6,413 nucleotides of DNA from Alcaligenaceae bacterium (lineage in GTDB: Bacteria > Pseudomonadota > Gammaproteobacteria > Burkholderiales > Burkholderiaceae_B): assembly GCA_012512545.1 (NCBI GenBank), contig JAAZDZ010000378.1:1-6413 (forward strand), in the 5' to 3' direction. The position numbers and the translations under genes were made by a program. Positions 1 through 6,413 of this stretch are shown in pieces. The notes beneath the pieces were generated by a model. It did not search any database, was not told where the DNA came from, and worked only from the letters and a program-made list of their open reading frames with translations. How positions within the stretch are numbered: the first letter of the stretch is position 1; each line of letters begins with the position of its first letter.

Positions 1-2332
1 CCATAAAGGGAAAGCCCTCATTGCTGAGGTCGTGCTGCTTATCCACCACCTTGCGCAGCAAGCGCCGCGCATCCGGCCCGGCAATCGCATACTGCGCCCA
101 GGCGTCGGTGGTGGAAACCAGTTGCACGTCAAGGTCGGGCCACAGGCACTGGCGGCAGAACTCCATATGCCTGAAGATGGCAACGGCGTTGGCCGTGGTG
201 GTGGTCACCACATAATGGTCTTCTGTCAGCCGGGCCGCCGTGCCGTCATCCTGGGCGAAGCCGTCTTCACGCAGCATCAGGCCATAGCGGACCCGGCCCA
301 CGGCCAGGGTGCCCATCATGTTGCAGTAAACGCGGTTCAGGAATTCCCCTGCGTCAGCGCCCTGCACATCGACCTTGCCCAGTGTGGTGACATCGCACAC
401 CCCCACGCTGCGCCGCACGGCCAGGGCTTCGCGGTCCACGCTCTGGCGCCAATGCGTTTCGCCTGCTTGCGGGAAATACTGCGCCCGCAGCCAGTTGCCC
501 GCCTCAACGAACACTGCACCCTGCTGAACCGCCCAATGGTGGGAAGGCGGCAGCCTGCGGGGTCGGAAGTCTTCGCCGGTGGAGCGGCCGGCCAGCGCGC
601 CCAGGGCGACGGGGGTGTACGGAGGCCGGTACATGGTGGTGCCGGTTTCGGGGATGCTGCGCCCGGTCAGTTCGGCCATGGCGGCCAGACCGGTCAGGTT
701 GGAAGTGCGGCCCTGGTCGGTCGCCATTCCCAATGTGGTGTAGCGCTTCAGGTGCTCCACCGAACGGAAATTTTCACGGTGGGCCAGCGCCACATCCTTC
801 ATCGTGACATCGTGCTGCAGATCCACCCAGGCCCGGCCTTTGCCTGGCACATGCCACAGCGGCGTCAGCCTGGGCGCCGCGTCGCTGGTTTCAGGCAGAT
901 CGCAGGGCGTGGCAGCCACACCCAGGCTTTGCAGCGCCTCGACAGCCTTCTGCGCGCCGCTGCGCAGCGCATCCGCCGTCGCCAGCAGCCCGGCAGCGGA
1001 ACCGGCCACCGACATGCCTGCGGGCAGGCGCCCGCCCGGCACGAAGGCAGCAATATCTTCTTTCCAGACAGGTTTGCAGGCATGGTGGGCCGTCAGCTGC
1101 ACATTGGGGTTCCAGCCGCCGGAAACCCCCAGCGCGCCGCAGCCGATATTGCGCTGCTGGCCATTGGCCAGCCGGACCGTCACTGATTTCAGCCCGGTGC
1201 GCCCCGCTGTATCAACCACAACCGCGCCCTTGAGCACCTCAATGCCCGGGCAGTCCGGCGCATCGCTGCGGCTGTCAATGACGGCCACCACCTGAACTCC
1301 CAGCCGCGCCAGGTCGGCGGCGGTCTGGTGGCCGCTGTCGTTATTGGTGAAAACGGCCACCCTGCGGTCGGCTGCCACGGCCCAGCGATTGGCATAGGCA
1401 CGCACTGCGCCGGCCAGCATGATGCCGGGCCGGTCGTTATTGCTGAATGCGATGGAACGCTCGGTCGCGCCCGCGCACACCAGGGCGCGCTGGGTGCAGA
1501 TGCGCCAGAAAGTCTGCCTGGGCTTACCCGGCGCAGGCGTGTGCAGGTGGTCGGCATTGCGCTCAACCGCCCCGTAGACGCCGTGATCAAACACGCCGAA
1601 CACCGTGGTGCGGGCCATCAGGCGCACATTGCTCAGGCTGGAAAGCTCGGCCAGCACTGCCGCCACCCAGATGGCCGCCGGTTCGCCGTTCAGCGCGATA
1701 CGCTCGGCATTCAGGCGCCCGCCAAACTGGAAATCCTCATCGGCCAGAATGACTTTTGCGCCTGCGCGGGCGGCGGTCAGCGCGGCGGCCAAGCCGGCAG
1801 GCCCGGCGCCGATCACCAACAGGTCGGCGTGCAGATAGCCACGATCATAGAGATCGGGGTCGGGGGCAGCGGCCAGACGCCCCAGCCCGGCGGCCCGGCG
1901 AATCGCGGGCTCATAGACCTTTTCCCAGAACGATCTGGGCCACATAAAGGTTTTGTAATAGAAGCCTGCTGCCAGAAACGGCGCCAGATAATCGTTGAGG
2001 CCCAGCACATCGAACGCCAGCGAAGGCCAGCGATTCTGACTATGGGCTTGCAGCCCGTCGAACAGTTCGACCGTGGTCGCCCGCGTATTGGGCTCGCTGC
2101 GCGCACCGCTGCGCAGCTGAACCAGCGCGCTGGGCTCTTCCGAGCCTGCCGACAGAATGCCGCGAGGCCGGTGGTATTTGAAGGAACGGCCCACCAGGCG
2201 CACGCCATTGGCCAGCAGGGCCGACGCCAGGGTGTCGCCGCCATGGCCGACATACTGCCGGCCATCAAAGCTGAAATGAATCGGGCTGGAGCGGTCGATC
2301 AGCCCGCCCTCCAGCCGGTTGATCTGCGTCAT
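1..2332 (-). CDS. soxA: Sarcosine oxidase alpha subunit (SoxA), 3' end beyond the window
   Basis: Large subunit of a heterotetrameric sarcosine-oxidase-type enzyme, which in this family binds NAD, helps hold FMN and passes the methyl-derived C1 unit to tetrahydrofolate. I translated 777 codons from ATG 2332-2330 down to the left edge with no stop or frameshift. An N-terminal Fer2_4-like fold without cysteines (residues 1 to about 100) includes GRSFKYHRPRGI. A Rossmann motif GAGPAG lies at 175-180, NNDRPGIMLAGA near 300, and a second nucleotide-binding stretch VAVFTNNDSG from 325. SVAGSAAGL is near 440. A GcvT-like folate domain begins near 600, with CDVTTLGKVDV from 646 and RYGLMLREDGF. The family is usually about 1000 residues, so roughly the last 200 are missing. 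The start overlaps the soxD stop (ATGA) behind a G-rich stretch, indicating translational coupling. Family assignment is certain; the true substrate is not. Confidence 0.96.
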   Translation of the reverse strand, partial: MTQINRLEGGLIDRSSPIHFSFDGRQYVGHGGDTLASALLANGVRLVGRSFKYHRPRGILSAGSEEPSALVQLRSGARSEPNTRATTVELFDGLQAHSQNRWPSLAFDVLGLNDYLAPFLAAGFYYKTFMWPRSFWEKVYEPAIRRAAGLGRLAAAPDPDLYDRGYLHADLLVIGAGPAGLAAALTAARAGAKVILADEDFQFGGRLNAERIALNGEPAAIWVAAVLAELSSLSNVRLMARTTVFGVFDHGVYGAVERNADHLHTPAPGKPRQTFWRICTQRALVCAGATERSIAFSNNDRPGIMLAGAVRAYANRWAVAADRRVAVFTNNDSGHQTAADLARLGVQVVAVIDSRSDAPDCPGIEVLKGAVVVDTAGRTGLKSVTVRLANGQQRNIGCGALGVSGGWNPNVQLTAHHACKPVWKEDIAAFVPGGRLPAGMSVAGSAAGLLATADALRSGAQKAVEALQSLGVAATPCDLPETSDAAPRLTPLWHVPGKGRAWVDLQHDVTMKDVALAHRENFRSVEHLKRYTTLGMATDQGRTSNLTGLAAMAELTGRSIPETGTTMYRPPYTPVALGALAGRSTGEDFRPRRLPPSHHWAVQQGAVFVEAGNWLRAQYFPQAGETHWRQSVDREALAVRRSVGVCDVTTLGKVDVQGADAGEFLNRVYCNMMGTLAVGRVRYGLMLREDGFAQDDGTAARLTEDHYVVTTTTANAVAIFRHMEFCRQCLWPDLDVQLVSTTDAWAQYAIAGPDARRLLRKVVDKQHDLSNEGFPFM

Positions 2333-2616
2333 CGCCCCCGCCCCAGCGCCCGCGCGGCATCCCGCGCCAGCTCGACTTTCACAATCTCATGCGTCACCGT
2401 ATTGCGGGTGACCACCAGCCACGAGCGGTCGCCCTGCTCGTGAAACCATAATTCCCGATGCAGGCCCGCCGGGTTGTCGCGCCGGTACACGTAGGCGTGA
2501 AAATCCCCGGCGGCGGTTTCGGACATGCCATCGGGGCGCTCAATCAGCGCGGCATCACCCAGGTACACGAACTCGCGCATATCGCGAGGGCCCAATAGCG
2601 GATGTTCAATAATCAT
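2329..2616 (-). CDS. soxD: Sarcosine oxidase delta subunit (SoxD), lacking the zinc cysteines
   Basis: Small subunit of the heterotetrameric oxidase, 95 residues, normal for the family. In classical complexes it carries a structural zinc bound, as I recall, by Cys6, Cys9, His59 and Cys63. Family landmarks are clear: GPRD at 9-12, RRDNPAGLHRELWFHEQG around 45-62, RNTVTHEI from 71. The zinc site is not preserved. The usual CPxCGPR is HPLLGPR (His5, Leu8), His59 is kept, and position 63 is Asp; the protein has no cysteine at all. The start ATG lies 5 nt after the soxB stop with no clear ribosome binding site, so translation probably depends on coupling with soxB. The stop overlaps the soxA start. 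The gene is not degenerate: the reading frame is intact and conserved motifs remain. It probably belongs to a zinc-less delta subfamily. Confidence 0.93.
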   Translation of the reverse strand: MIIEHPLLGPRDMREFVYLGDAALIERPDGMSETAAGDFHAYVYRRDNPAGLHRELWFHEQGDRSWLVVTRNTVTHEIVKVELARDAARALGRGR

Positions 2617-2621
2617 GTCGT

Positions 2622-3875
2622 TCAGTGCAGATTGGGTTGGGCGCCCGTGCCGATTTCGTCAAGGACATGCCCGGTACGGAAGCGGTCAAAACGGTAGGCC
2701 GCCGCCACTTCATGAGATTCCCCCGTCGCCATCAGATGGGCCAGCACATAGCCGGCGCCAGGCGTGGCCTTGAAGCCGCCATAGCACCAGCCGCCGTTGA
2801 AATACAGGCCATCCACCGGCGTGCGGTCGATGATGGGGCTGCCATCCATCGACATATCCACCAGCCCGCCCCACATTCTCAGCAGACGCGCGCGGCTGGC
2901 CGAGGGCATGATGGACATGAAGCATTCCGCCACGTCTTCCACCAGTGGCAGATTGCCGCGCTGAGCGTAGGAGTTGTAGCCATCCAGGTCGCCGCCAAAC
3001 ACCAGCCCGCCCTTATCGGACTGGCTGAGATAAAAGTGGCCCGGCCCGCCAAACGTGACTACGCCCGGCACCGCCGGTTTGACCGCTTCAGAGACAAAAG
3101 CCTGCATGACATGGCTTTCTATCGGCAGGGTCAGGCCGGCCAGCGCCATCAGCTTCCCTGAACTCCCCGCCACCGAGGCGCCCACGGTATCCGCGCCGAT
3201 GAAGCCGCGCGAGGTTTCCACCCCCACACAGCGCCCGGCTTCGATGCGAAAACCCTGTACTTCGCAGTTCTGGATAATGTCCACGCCCAGCGCATCGGCG
3301 GCCCGCGCATAGCCCCAGACCACGGCATCATGGCGGGCGGTGCCCGCGCGGCGCTGAATCAGGCCGCCTTTGATGGGAAAGCGCGCATTGTCGTAATCGA
3401 GAAACGGCAGCATGGCGCGCACTTGATCGCGCGACAGCAGCTCGGCATCGGCCCCGCTGAAAATCATGGCATTGCCGCGCCGCCGGAAGGCGTCGCGCTG
3501 CGCATCGCTGTGGATGAGATTCAGCACGCCGCGCTGACTCATCATGACGTTGTAATTCAGTTCCTGTTCGAGGTTTTCCCAGAGTTTCAGGGAAAACTCA
3601 TAGAAAGGCTGATTGCCTTCCAGCAGATAGTTGGAACGCACAATGGTGGTGTTGCGGCCCGCATTGCCGCCGCCTATCCAGCCTTTCTCAAGCACGGCCA
3701 CACGTTTTTTCCCGTATTTGCCCGCCAGGTAATAGGCAGCCGCCAGGCCATGGCCGCCGCCTCCGATGATGACAAAGTCATAATGCGACCGGGGCTGCGG
3801 GTTGCGCCAGGCGGGTTTCCAGCCCCGCTGGCCGGTCAACCCCTCTTTGATGACCTTGAGTATCGAGTAGCTCAC
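2622..3875 (-). CDS. soxB: Sarcosine oxidase beta subunit (SoxB)
   Basis: FAD-dependent catalytic subunit of the DAO/GlpO family, which oxidises the N-methyl amine and passes electrons to the FMN at the alpha/beta interface before reaction with oxygen. With the GTG start at 3875 it has 417 residues, close to the usual 400-420. The FAD Rossmann motif GGGGHG is at 38-43, followed by LEKGWIGGGNAGRNTTIVRS. His182 in ARHDAVVWGYARAAD matches the histidine that binds FMN covalently in characterised enzymes. GGDLDGYNSYAQRG and GGFKATPGAGY complete the substrate and flavin region. An upstream in-frame GTG at 3887 would add four residues, but it has no ribosome binding site, whereas GGAAAG (3885-3880) precedes the 3875 start; the resulting N-terminus MSYSILK also fits the family better. 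First gene of the operon. The segment YLLEGNQPFYEFSLKLWE differs from classical SoxB, hinting at a paralogous subfamily. Confidence 0.95.
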   Translation of the reverse strand: MSYSILKVIKEGLTGQRGWKPAWRNPQPRSHYDFVIIGGGGHGLAAAYYLAGKYGKKRVAVLEKGWIGGGNAGRNTTIVRSNYLLEGNQPFYEFSLKLWENLEQELNYNVMMSQRGVLNLIHSDAQRDAFRRRGNAMIFSGADAELLSRDQVRAMLPFLDYDNARFPIKGGLIQRRAGTARHDAVVWGYARAADALGVDIIQNCEVQGFRIEAGRCVGVETSRGFIGADTVGASVAGSSGKLMALAGLTLPIESHVMQAFVSEAVKPAVPGVVTFGGPGHFYLSQSDKGGLVFGGDLDGYNSYAQRGNLPLVEDVAECFMSIMPSASRARLLRMWGGLVDMSMDGSPIIDRTPVDGLYFNGGWCYGGFKATPGAGYVLAHLMATGESHEVAAAYRFDRFRTGHVLDEIGTGAQPNLH

Positions 3876-3979
3876 CGCACTTTCCACTATGGAGAACGAT
3901 AAGTTGTCATTTTGCAGGAGTAATGTAAAACGCAGTATTCTTAAACAGACAAAAACAGACTTAATTCAGACAACTCATC
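3876..3979. promoter_or_regulatory. Divergent promoter/operator region between soxB and the regulator gene
   Basis: AT-rich gap of 104 bp between two divergent start codons, the only sizeable non-coding stretch in the window. For the plus-strand regulator a candidate promoter is TTGTCA (3904-3909), 16 nt, TAAAAC (3926-3931). For the minus-strand sox operon a weaker candidate is TTGTCT (3952-3947), 19 nt, TACATT (3927-3922). Both are judged by eye against the sigma-70 consensus and either may be wrong. Repeats inside the region, listed separately, overlap both candidates, as expected if the AraC-type regulator controls the operon and itself. Confidence 0.6.
3943..3971. repeat. Three CAGAC direct repeats at helical spacing, candidate operator
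   Basis: CAGAC occurs at 3946-3950, 3956-3960 and 3967-3971, with starts 10 and 11 bp apart; the first two extend to the 8-mer AAACAGAC. Repeats spaced by one helical turn place the same bases on one face of the DNA. AraC-family proteins commonly bind direct repeats in adjacent major grooves, so this is a reasonable binding site for the neighbouring regulator. The last copy ends only 8 nt before the regulator start codon, which would allow repression of its own gene. The short AT-rich setting makes some chance repetition possible. Confidence 0.45.
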
Positions 3980-4972
3980 GTGACACGCATTTCGCCCCCC
4001 ACCCGCATTGGTTTTATCCTGACGCCCGGCTATTCGCTGATGTCGGTGGCCACGGCGGTAGAACCCTTGCGGGCCGCCAATCTGCTGTCGGAACGCCCCC
4101 TGTATCAAAGCGCTTTTCTGTCCGAAACGGGCGGCTTCATGCCGTCCAGCGCCAATGGCGGCTTTCACACCGAACCCTGGGGGCAGGCCCCGCATGATTT
4201 CGATCTGATCTTTGTGGCCGCTGGCGGCAACCCCATGATTTACGACAACCCCGGCCTGTTGCGCTATTTGCGCAATCTTGCCGCGCGGGGCGTGATTTTG
4301 GGCGGCATTTCAGGCGGCTCGGCGATTCTGGCGCGTTATGGAATGATGGACGGGCGCCGCTTCACCGTGCACTGGCAGCATGTGCAGGCTTTGCGCGACT
4401 TCTATCCACACTTGCTGGTGGAACGCAGCCTGTACGTGATTGACCGCGACCGCTACACCTGTGCCGGAGGCGTGGCGGCGCTGGATATGATGCATGCCAT
4501 GATTGCCTCTGAACATGGCGCGGGTTTTGCCACCAATGTCAGCGACTGGTTCATCCATACGGATATCCGCACCTCCAGCGACCCGCAGCAATCCAGCCTG
4601 GAACAGCAATACGGCATCACCCACCCTGCCCTGGTCGCGGCCATCGGCCTGATGAACACTCATCTGGCCGACCCGCTCACCCCGCAGCAGCTGGGCACGC
4701 TCAGCGGGCAAAGCGCCCGCAACCTGCAACGCCTGTTCAACCAGCAATTGGGCGAACCCATGATGCAGTTCTATCGCCACCTGCGCCTTGAAAAAGCCAA
4801 CGAGCTGCTGCAGCAGTCCGCCCTGCCGATTGCGCAGATCGCCCTGACTACGGGTTTTGGCAACGCCGCCCATTTTTCGCGCAGCTTTGCGGCGCGTTTT
4901 GGCGTCACGCCCGCCCAGCGCCGCGCCCAAGGGCTGACATCCCCTACCGTGCGCTTTCTGCGCATGGAATGA
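3980..4972 (+). CDS. GlxA family transcriptional regulator (DJ-1/PfpI-like domain plus AraC HTH)
   Basis: Cytoplasmic regulator of 330 residues, the usual length for the GlxA/CdhR/GbdR type, whose studied members respond to carnitine, glycine betaine, dimethylglycine or related amines. Residues 9 to about 185 form a class I amidotransferase-like (DJ-1/PfpI) domain: RIGFILTPGYSLMS, FDLIFVAAGGNP and LGGISGGSAILA. The position of the usual nucleophile cysteine is Ser111, so the domain should sense a ligand rather than catalyse. Residues about 215-316 are the AraC DNA-binding domain, with the first helix-turn-helix in LTPQQLGTLSGQSARNLQRL and the second in PIAQIALTTGFGNAAHFSRS, ending FGVTPAQRR. 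The GTG start is the only usable one: an in-frame TAA lies at 3962-3964 and the next ATG falls inside the first domain. No clear ribosome binding site is seen. Its divergent placement makes the sox operon its likely target, by inference. Confidence 0.93.
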   Translation: MTRISPPTRIGFILTPGYSLMSVATAVEPLRAANLLSERPLYQSAFLSETGGFMPSSANGGFHTEPWGQAPHDFDLIFVAAGGNPMIYDNPGLLRYLRNLAARGVILGGISGGSAILARYGMMDGRRFTVHWQHVQALRDFYPHLLVERSLYVIDRDRYTCAGGVAALDMMHAMIASEHGAGFATNVSDWFIHTDIRTSSDPQQSSLEQQYGITHPALVAAIGLMNTHLADPLTPQQLGTLSGQSARNLQRLFNQQLGEPMMQFYRHLRLEKANELLQQSALPIAQIALTTGFGNAAHFSRSFAARFGVTPAQRRAQGLTSPTVRFLRME

Positions 4973-4978
4973 AGGCGT

Positions 4979-5007
4979 ATGTGATCAGGCTCCCAGTTCG
5001 ATCACAT
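4979..5007. repeat. 8-bp inverted repeat across the convergent gene junction
   Basis: ATGTGATC (4979-4986) and GATCACAT (5000-5007) are perfect inverted copies separated by 13 nt, spanning the 12-nt gap and the last codons of the ATPase gene. It could form a hairpin at the 3' ends of both convergent transcripts. No T-run follows on either strand, so it is not a standard intrinsic terminator. The half-sites resemble TGTGA/TCACA but are too far apart for a CRP site. Confidence 0.3.
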
Positions 5008-6413
5008 GAACCTGGCCCGCCAGGTGTTCCTGGGCCAGTTCCACCATATGGGCGTGGTGCGTCAGGAAAATCACCTGCGTGCGGCGCGATACCCCGGCCA
5101 GTTGCCGCAGACCGGCCAGGGCGCGGCCATCGTCGTAATTCACGAACAGGTCATCGGCAATGAATGGCAGGGCCGTGGCGCTGTCCATGTAAAGTTCCAG
5201 GGCCGCCAGGCGCAAAGCCAGGTAGAGCTGATCGCGGGTGCCATCGCTCAGGCCATCCAGCGGCGTCAGCCGCCCGTCCGTGCGACGTGCCCACAATGTA
5301 GCTACATCATCATCCACCATCAGGCCCTCATAGGCCCCCAGGGTGAGATCGGCGAACAGCTGGCCCGCCCGGGCCAGCAGCGGCCCCTGACTGCGTTCCC
5401 GATACCGCTCGGTGATATGCTCCAGCAAACGGTATTGCGCATGAACGTTGACATAACGCTCGGCCACACCCGCCATATCAGCCAGGGCTTCTTGCTTGCA
5501 GGCTTCGGCCTGGGCGGCATCGTCGCCACCAGAAATCGCAGCCAGCGCACTACGCGCCTGTTCGCGCTGCAAAGCCAGCGTATCGCGCTGGTGTTCGGCC
5601 TGTTCCAGCCGCTGGCTCAGGGTTTGCGCCTCGGCAGCCAGGGATGAGAAATCCACATCGGCCAATTCGGCCTCGACCTGCTGGCGGTCACGCCCTTCGG
5701 CTTCTTCCAGCAAGCGCGCCTGCAGGCCCGCTAATTGTTTTTTCACCTGCTCGCGATCGCGCTGGGCGGCGCGCAGCGGCTCCAGCCGGCCCACCCAGCG
5801 GCTCAGCTGTTCAGCCGCCATGTCGGGCTGAAAATCAGCCATGCCCAGGCGCGCGGCCAGTCTGGCCACATCTTGCGAGAAATATTGCAGTTCGGCGCCC
5901 AGCCGCTGGTGTTCAGCCTGACGCTCGCGCAAACGGGCCCATAATTCGTCCGCCTCGGCAAACAGGCCGATGGCCGACTCCACATAGGCGTCGTCCGCAT
6001 CCTGCGGCAAGCCCGCGCGCGACAAAGCGGCCAGGCGGCGTTCCATCCAGTTTTCATAGGCCGCCTCAGCGCGGCGGCTGGCCTCTTCAAGCGCGGGCAG
6101 CAAAGGCTCCAGGCGTTGCAGTTGTTCCGCCAGCGCCTGACGCCGCGCCGTTGCGCCATCTGCCCGCGCCAGCCTGGCCCGGGCCGCCTCGCAAGCCAGC
6201 GCCAGGGCGCTTCCCTGGCCTGCGGGTCCGGCGCTTTCGCCCGCCCGCGCGTCTGCCTCTTCCTGCAAGGCCGCCAGCAACCCCTGCAAAAGCGCGTCGT
6301 GGCGCTCGTTAAGCAGCGCCCGTTCGCAGCGCGTCGCCTGCAGCCGTTCATCAGCCTGCAATGCGGCGTCGCGGCCCGGCAGCCAGCCTTGCAGGCCAGC
6401 AGGCGACATGGCG
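4985..6413 (-). CDS. SbcC/YhaN-like AAA ATPase, C-terminal part (5' end beyond the window)
   Basis: C-terminal 475 codons of a large coiled-coil ATPase of the SMC/Rad50/SbcC type, closest in pattern to YhaN-like proteins of about 1000-1200 residues. The N-terminal Walker A half is outside the window: the frame is open to the right edge, and the methionine at 6409 is internal, not a likely start. From that methionine, residues 1 to about 350 are rich in Ala, Glu, Arg, Gln and Leu with heptad-like character, a coiled coil. The C-terminal ATPase lobe follows: ABC signature LSDGTRDQLYLALRLA from 387, Walker B LPFIADD at 414-420 with LFVNYDD after it, and the switch histidines in FLTHH at 448-452. 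Relatives bind DNA ends and often pair with an SbcD-like nuclease (YhaO), which would probably lie upstream. The gene converges on the regulator and has no evident link to the sox operon. Confidence 0.9.
   Translation of the reverse strand, partial: AMSPAGLQGWLPGRDAALQADERLQATRCERALLNERHDALLQGLLAALQEEADARAGESAGPAGQGSALALACEAARARLARADGATARRQALAEQLQRLEPLLPALEEASRRAEAAYENWMERRLAALSRAGLPQDADDAYVESAIGLFAEADELWARLRERQAEHQRLGAELQYFSQDVARLAARLGMADFQPDMAAEQLSRWVGRLEPLRAAQRDREQVKKQLAGLQARLLEEAEGRDRQQVEAELADVDFSSLAAEAQTLSQRLEQAEHQRDTLALQREQARSALAAISGGDDAAQAEACKQEALADMAGVAERYVNVHAQYRLLEHITERYRERSQGPLLARAGQLFADLTLGAYEGLMVDDDVATLWARRTDGRLTPLDGLSDGTRDQLYLALRLAALELYMDSATALPFIADDLFVNYDDGRALAGLRQLAGVSRRTQVIFLTHHAHMVELAQEHLAGQVHVIELGA

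Noticed and set aside
32..1186. Long plus-strand open frame (384 codons) opposite soxA
   Set aside because: It is antisense to a clearly homologous, uninterrupted soxA frame. Its translation is rich in Gly, His, Gln, Arg and Ala with no recognisable domain, typical of the shadow of a GC-rich gene.
1189..2268. Minus-strand open frames at 1189-1590 and 1813-2268, which could suggest a broken soxA
   Set aside because: They are in another frame from soxA. The soxA frame itself is continuous from 2332 to the left edge with all expected motifs, so there is no frameshift.
1328..2443. Second long plus-strand open frame (371 codons) opposite soxA and the end of soxD
   Set aside because: Same reasoning: low-information composition, no family pattern, and fully antisense to conserved soxA/soxD sequence.
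4310..4930. Minus-strand open frame (206 codons) opposite the regulator
   Set aside because: It is antisense to the conserved GlxA-type regulator and shows no recognisable protein family.
4981..5005. Possible CRP site from TGTGATC and GATCACA
   Set aside because: The half-sites are separated by 13 nt (17 between TGTGA and TCACA) instead of the 6 required, and lie at a convergent 3' junction, not near a promoter.
1..6413. Transfer RNA, CRISPR array, insertion sequence or phage remnants
   Set aside because: No spaced repeat array, transposase-like protein, terminal inverted repeats or tRNA-like arms were seen; coding is nearly continuous with uniform composition.

Overview
The window is GC-rich (roughly 60-65% by eye) and densely coded. 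It carries a catabolic oxidase operon, its likely local regulator, and part of an unrelated ATPase gene. Base composition, codon choice and the family types suggest a proteobacterium, most plausibly a betaproteobacterium of the Burkholderiales (Alcaligenaceae-like). That placement is an impression from the sequence, not a database result.

Left part, minus strand: soxB (start near 3875), soxD (2616-2329) and soxA (2332 running off the left edge) form a tight operon in the order B-D-A. It encodes a heterotetrameric sarcosine-oxidase-type enzyme. soxB and soxD are 5 nt apart, and soxD and soxA overlap by ATGA. soxA is read without interruption for 777 codons and still lacks its stop, so about 200 residues of its C-terminal folate domain, and any soxG, lie outside the window. 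By family knowledge the complex oxidises an N-methyl amine: FAD/FMN sit in beta and at the alpha/beta interface, NAD is bound by alpha, and the released C1 unit passes to tetrahydrofolate.

Centre: a divergent, AT-rich intergenic region of about 104 bp (3876-3979) separates the operon from a plus-strand GlxA-type regulator (3980-4972), which has a DJ-1/PfpI-like domain followed by an AraC DNA-binding domain. The intergenic region holds three CAGAC direct repeats at 10-11 bp spacing and a wider 7-bp inverted repeat, which together are a candidate operator for this regulator. The regulator probably senses the oxidase substrate or a related compound.

Right part, minus strand: the C-terminal portion of a large SbcC/YhaN-like coiled-coil AAA ATPase (4985 to the right edge) converges on the regulator, with 12 nt between the stop codons.

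The most notable observation is that SoxD contains no cysteine. Three of the four zinc ligands known from classical delta subunits are replaced, and the SoxB sequence also looks like a distinct subfamily. The complex may be a zinc-less paralogue acting on an N-methylated substrate other than sarcosine. No clear sign of a wholly new system was found.
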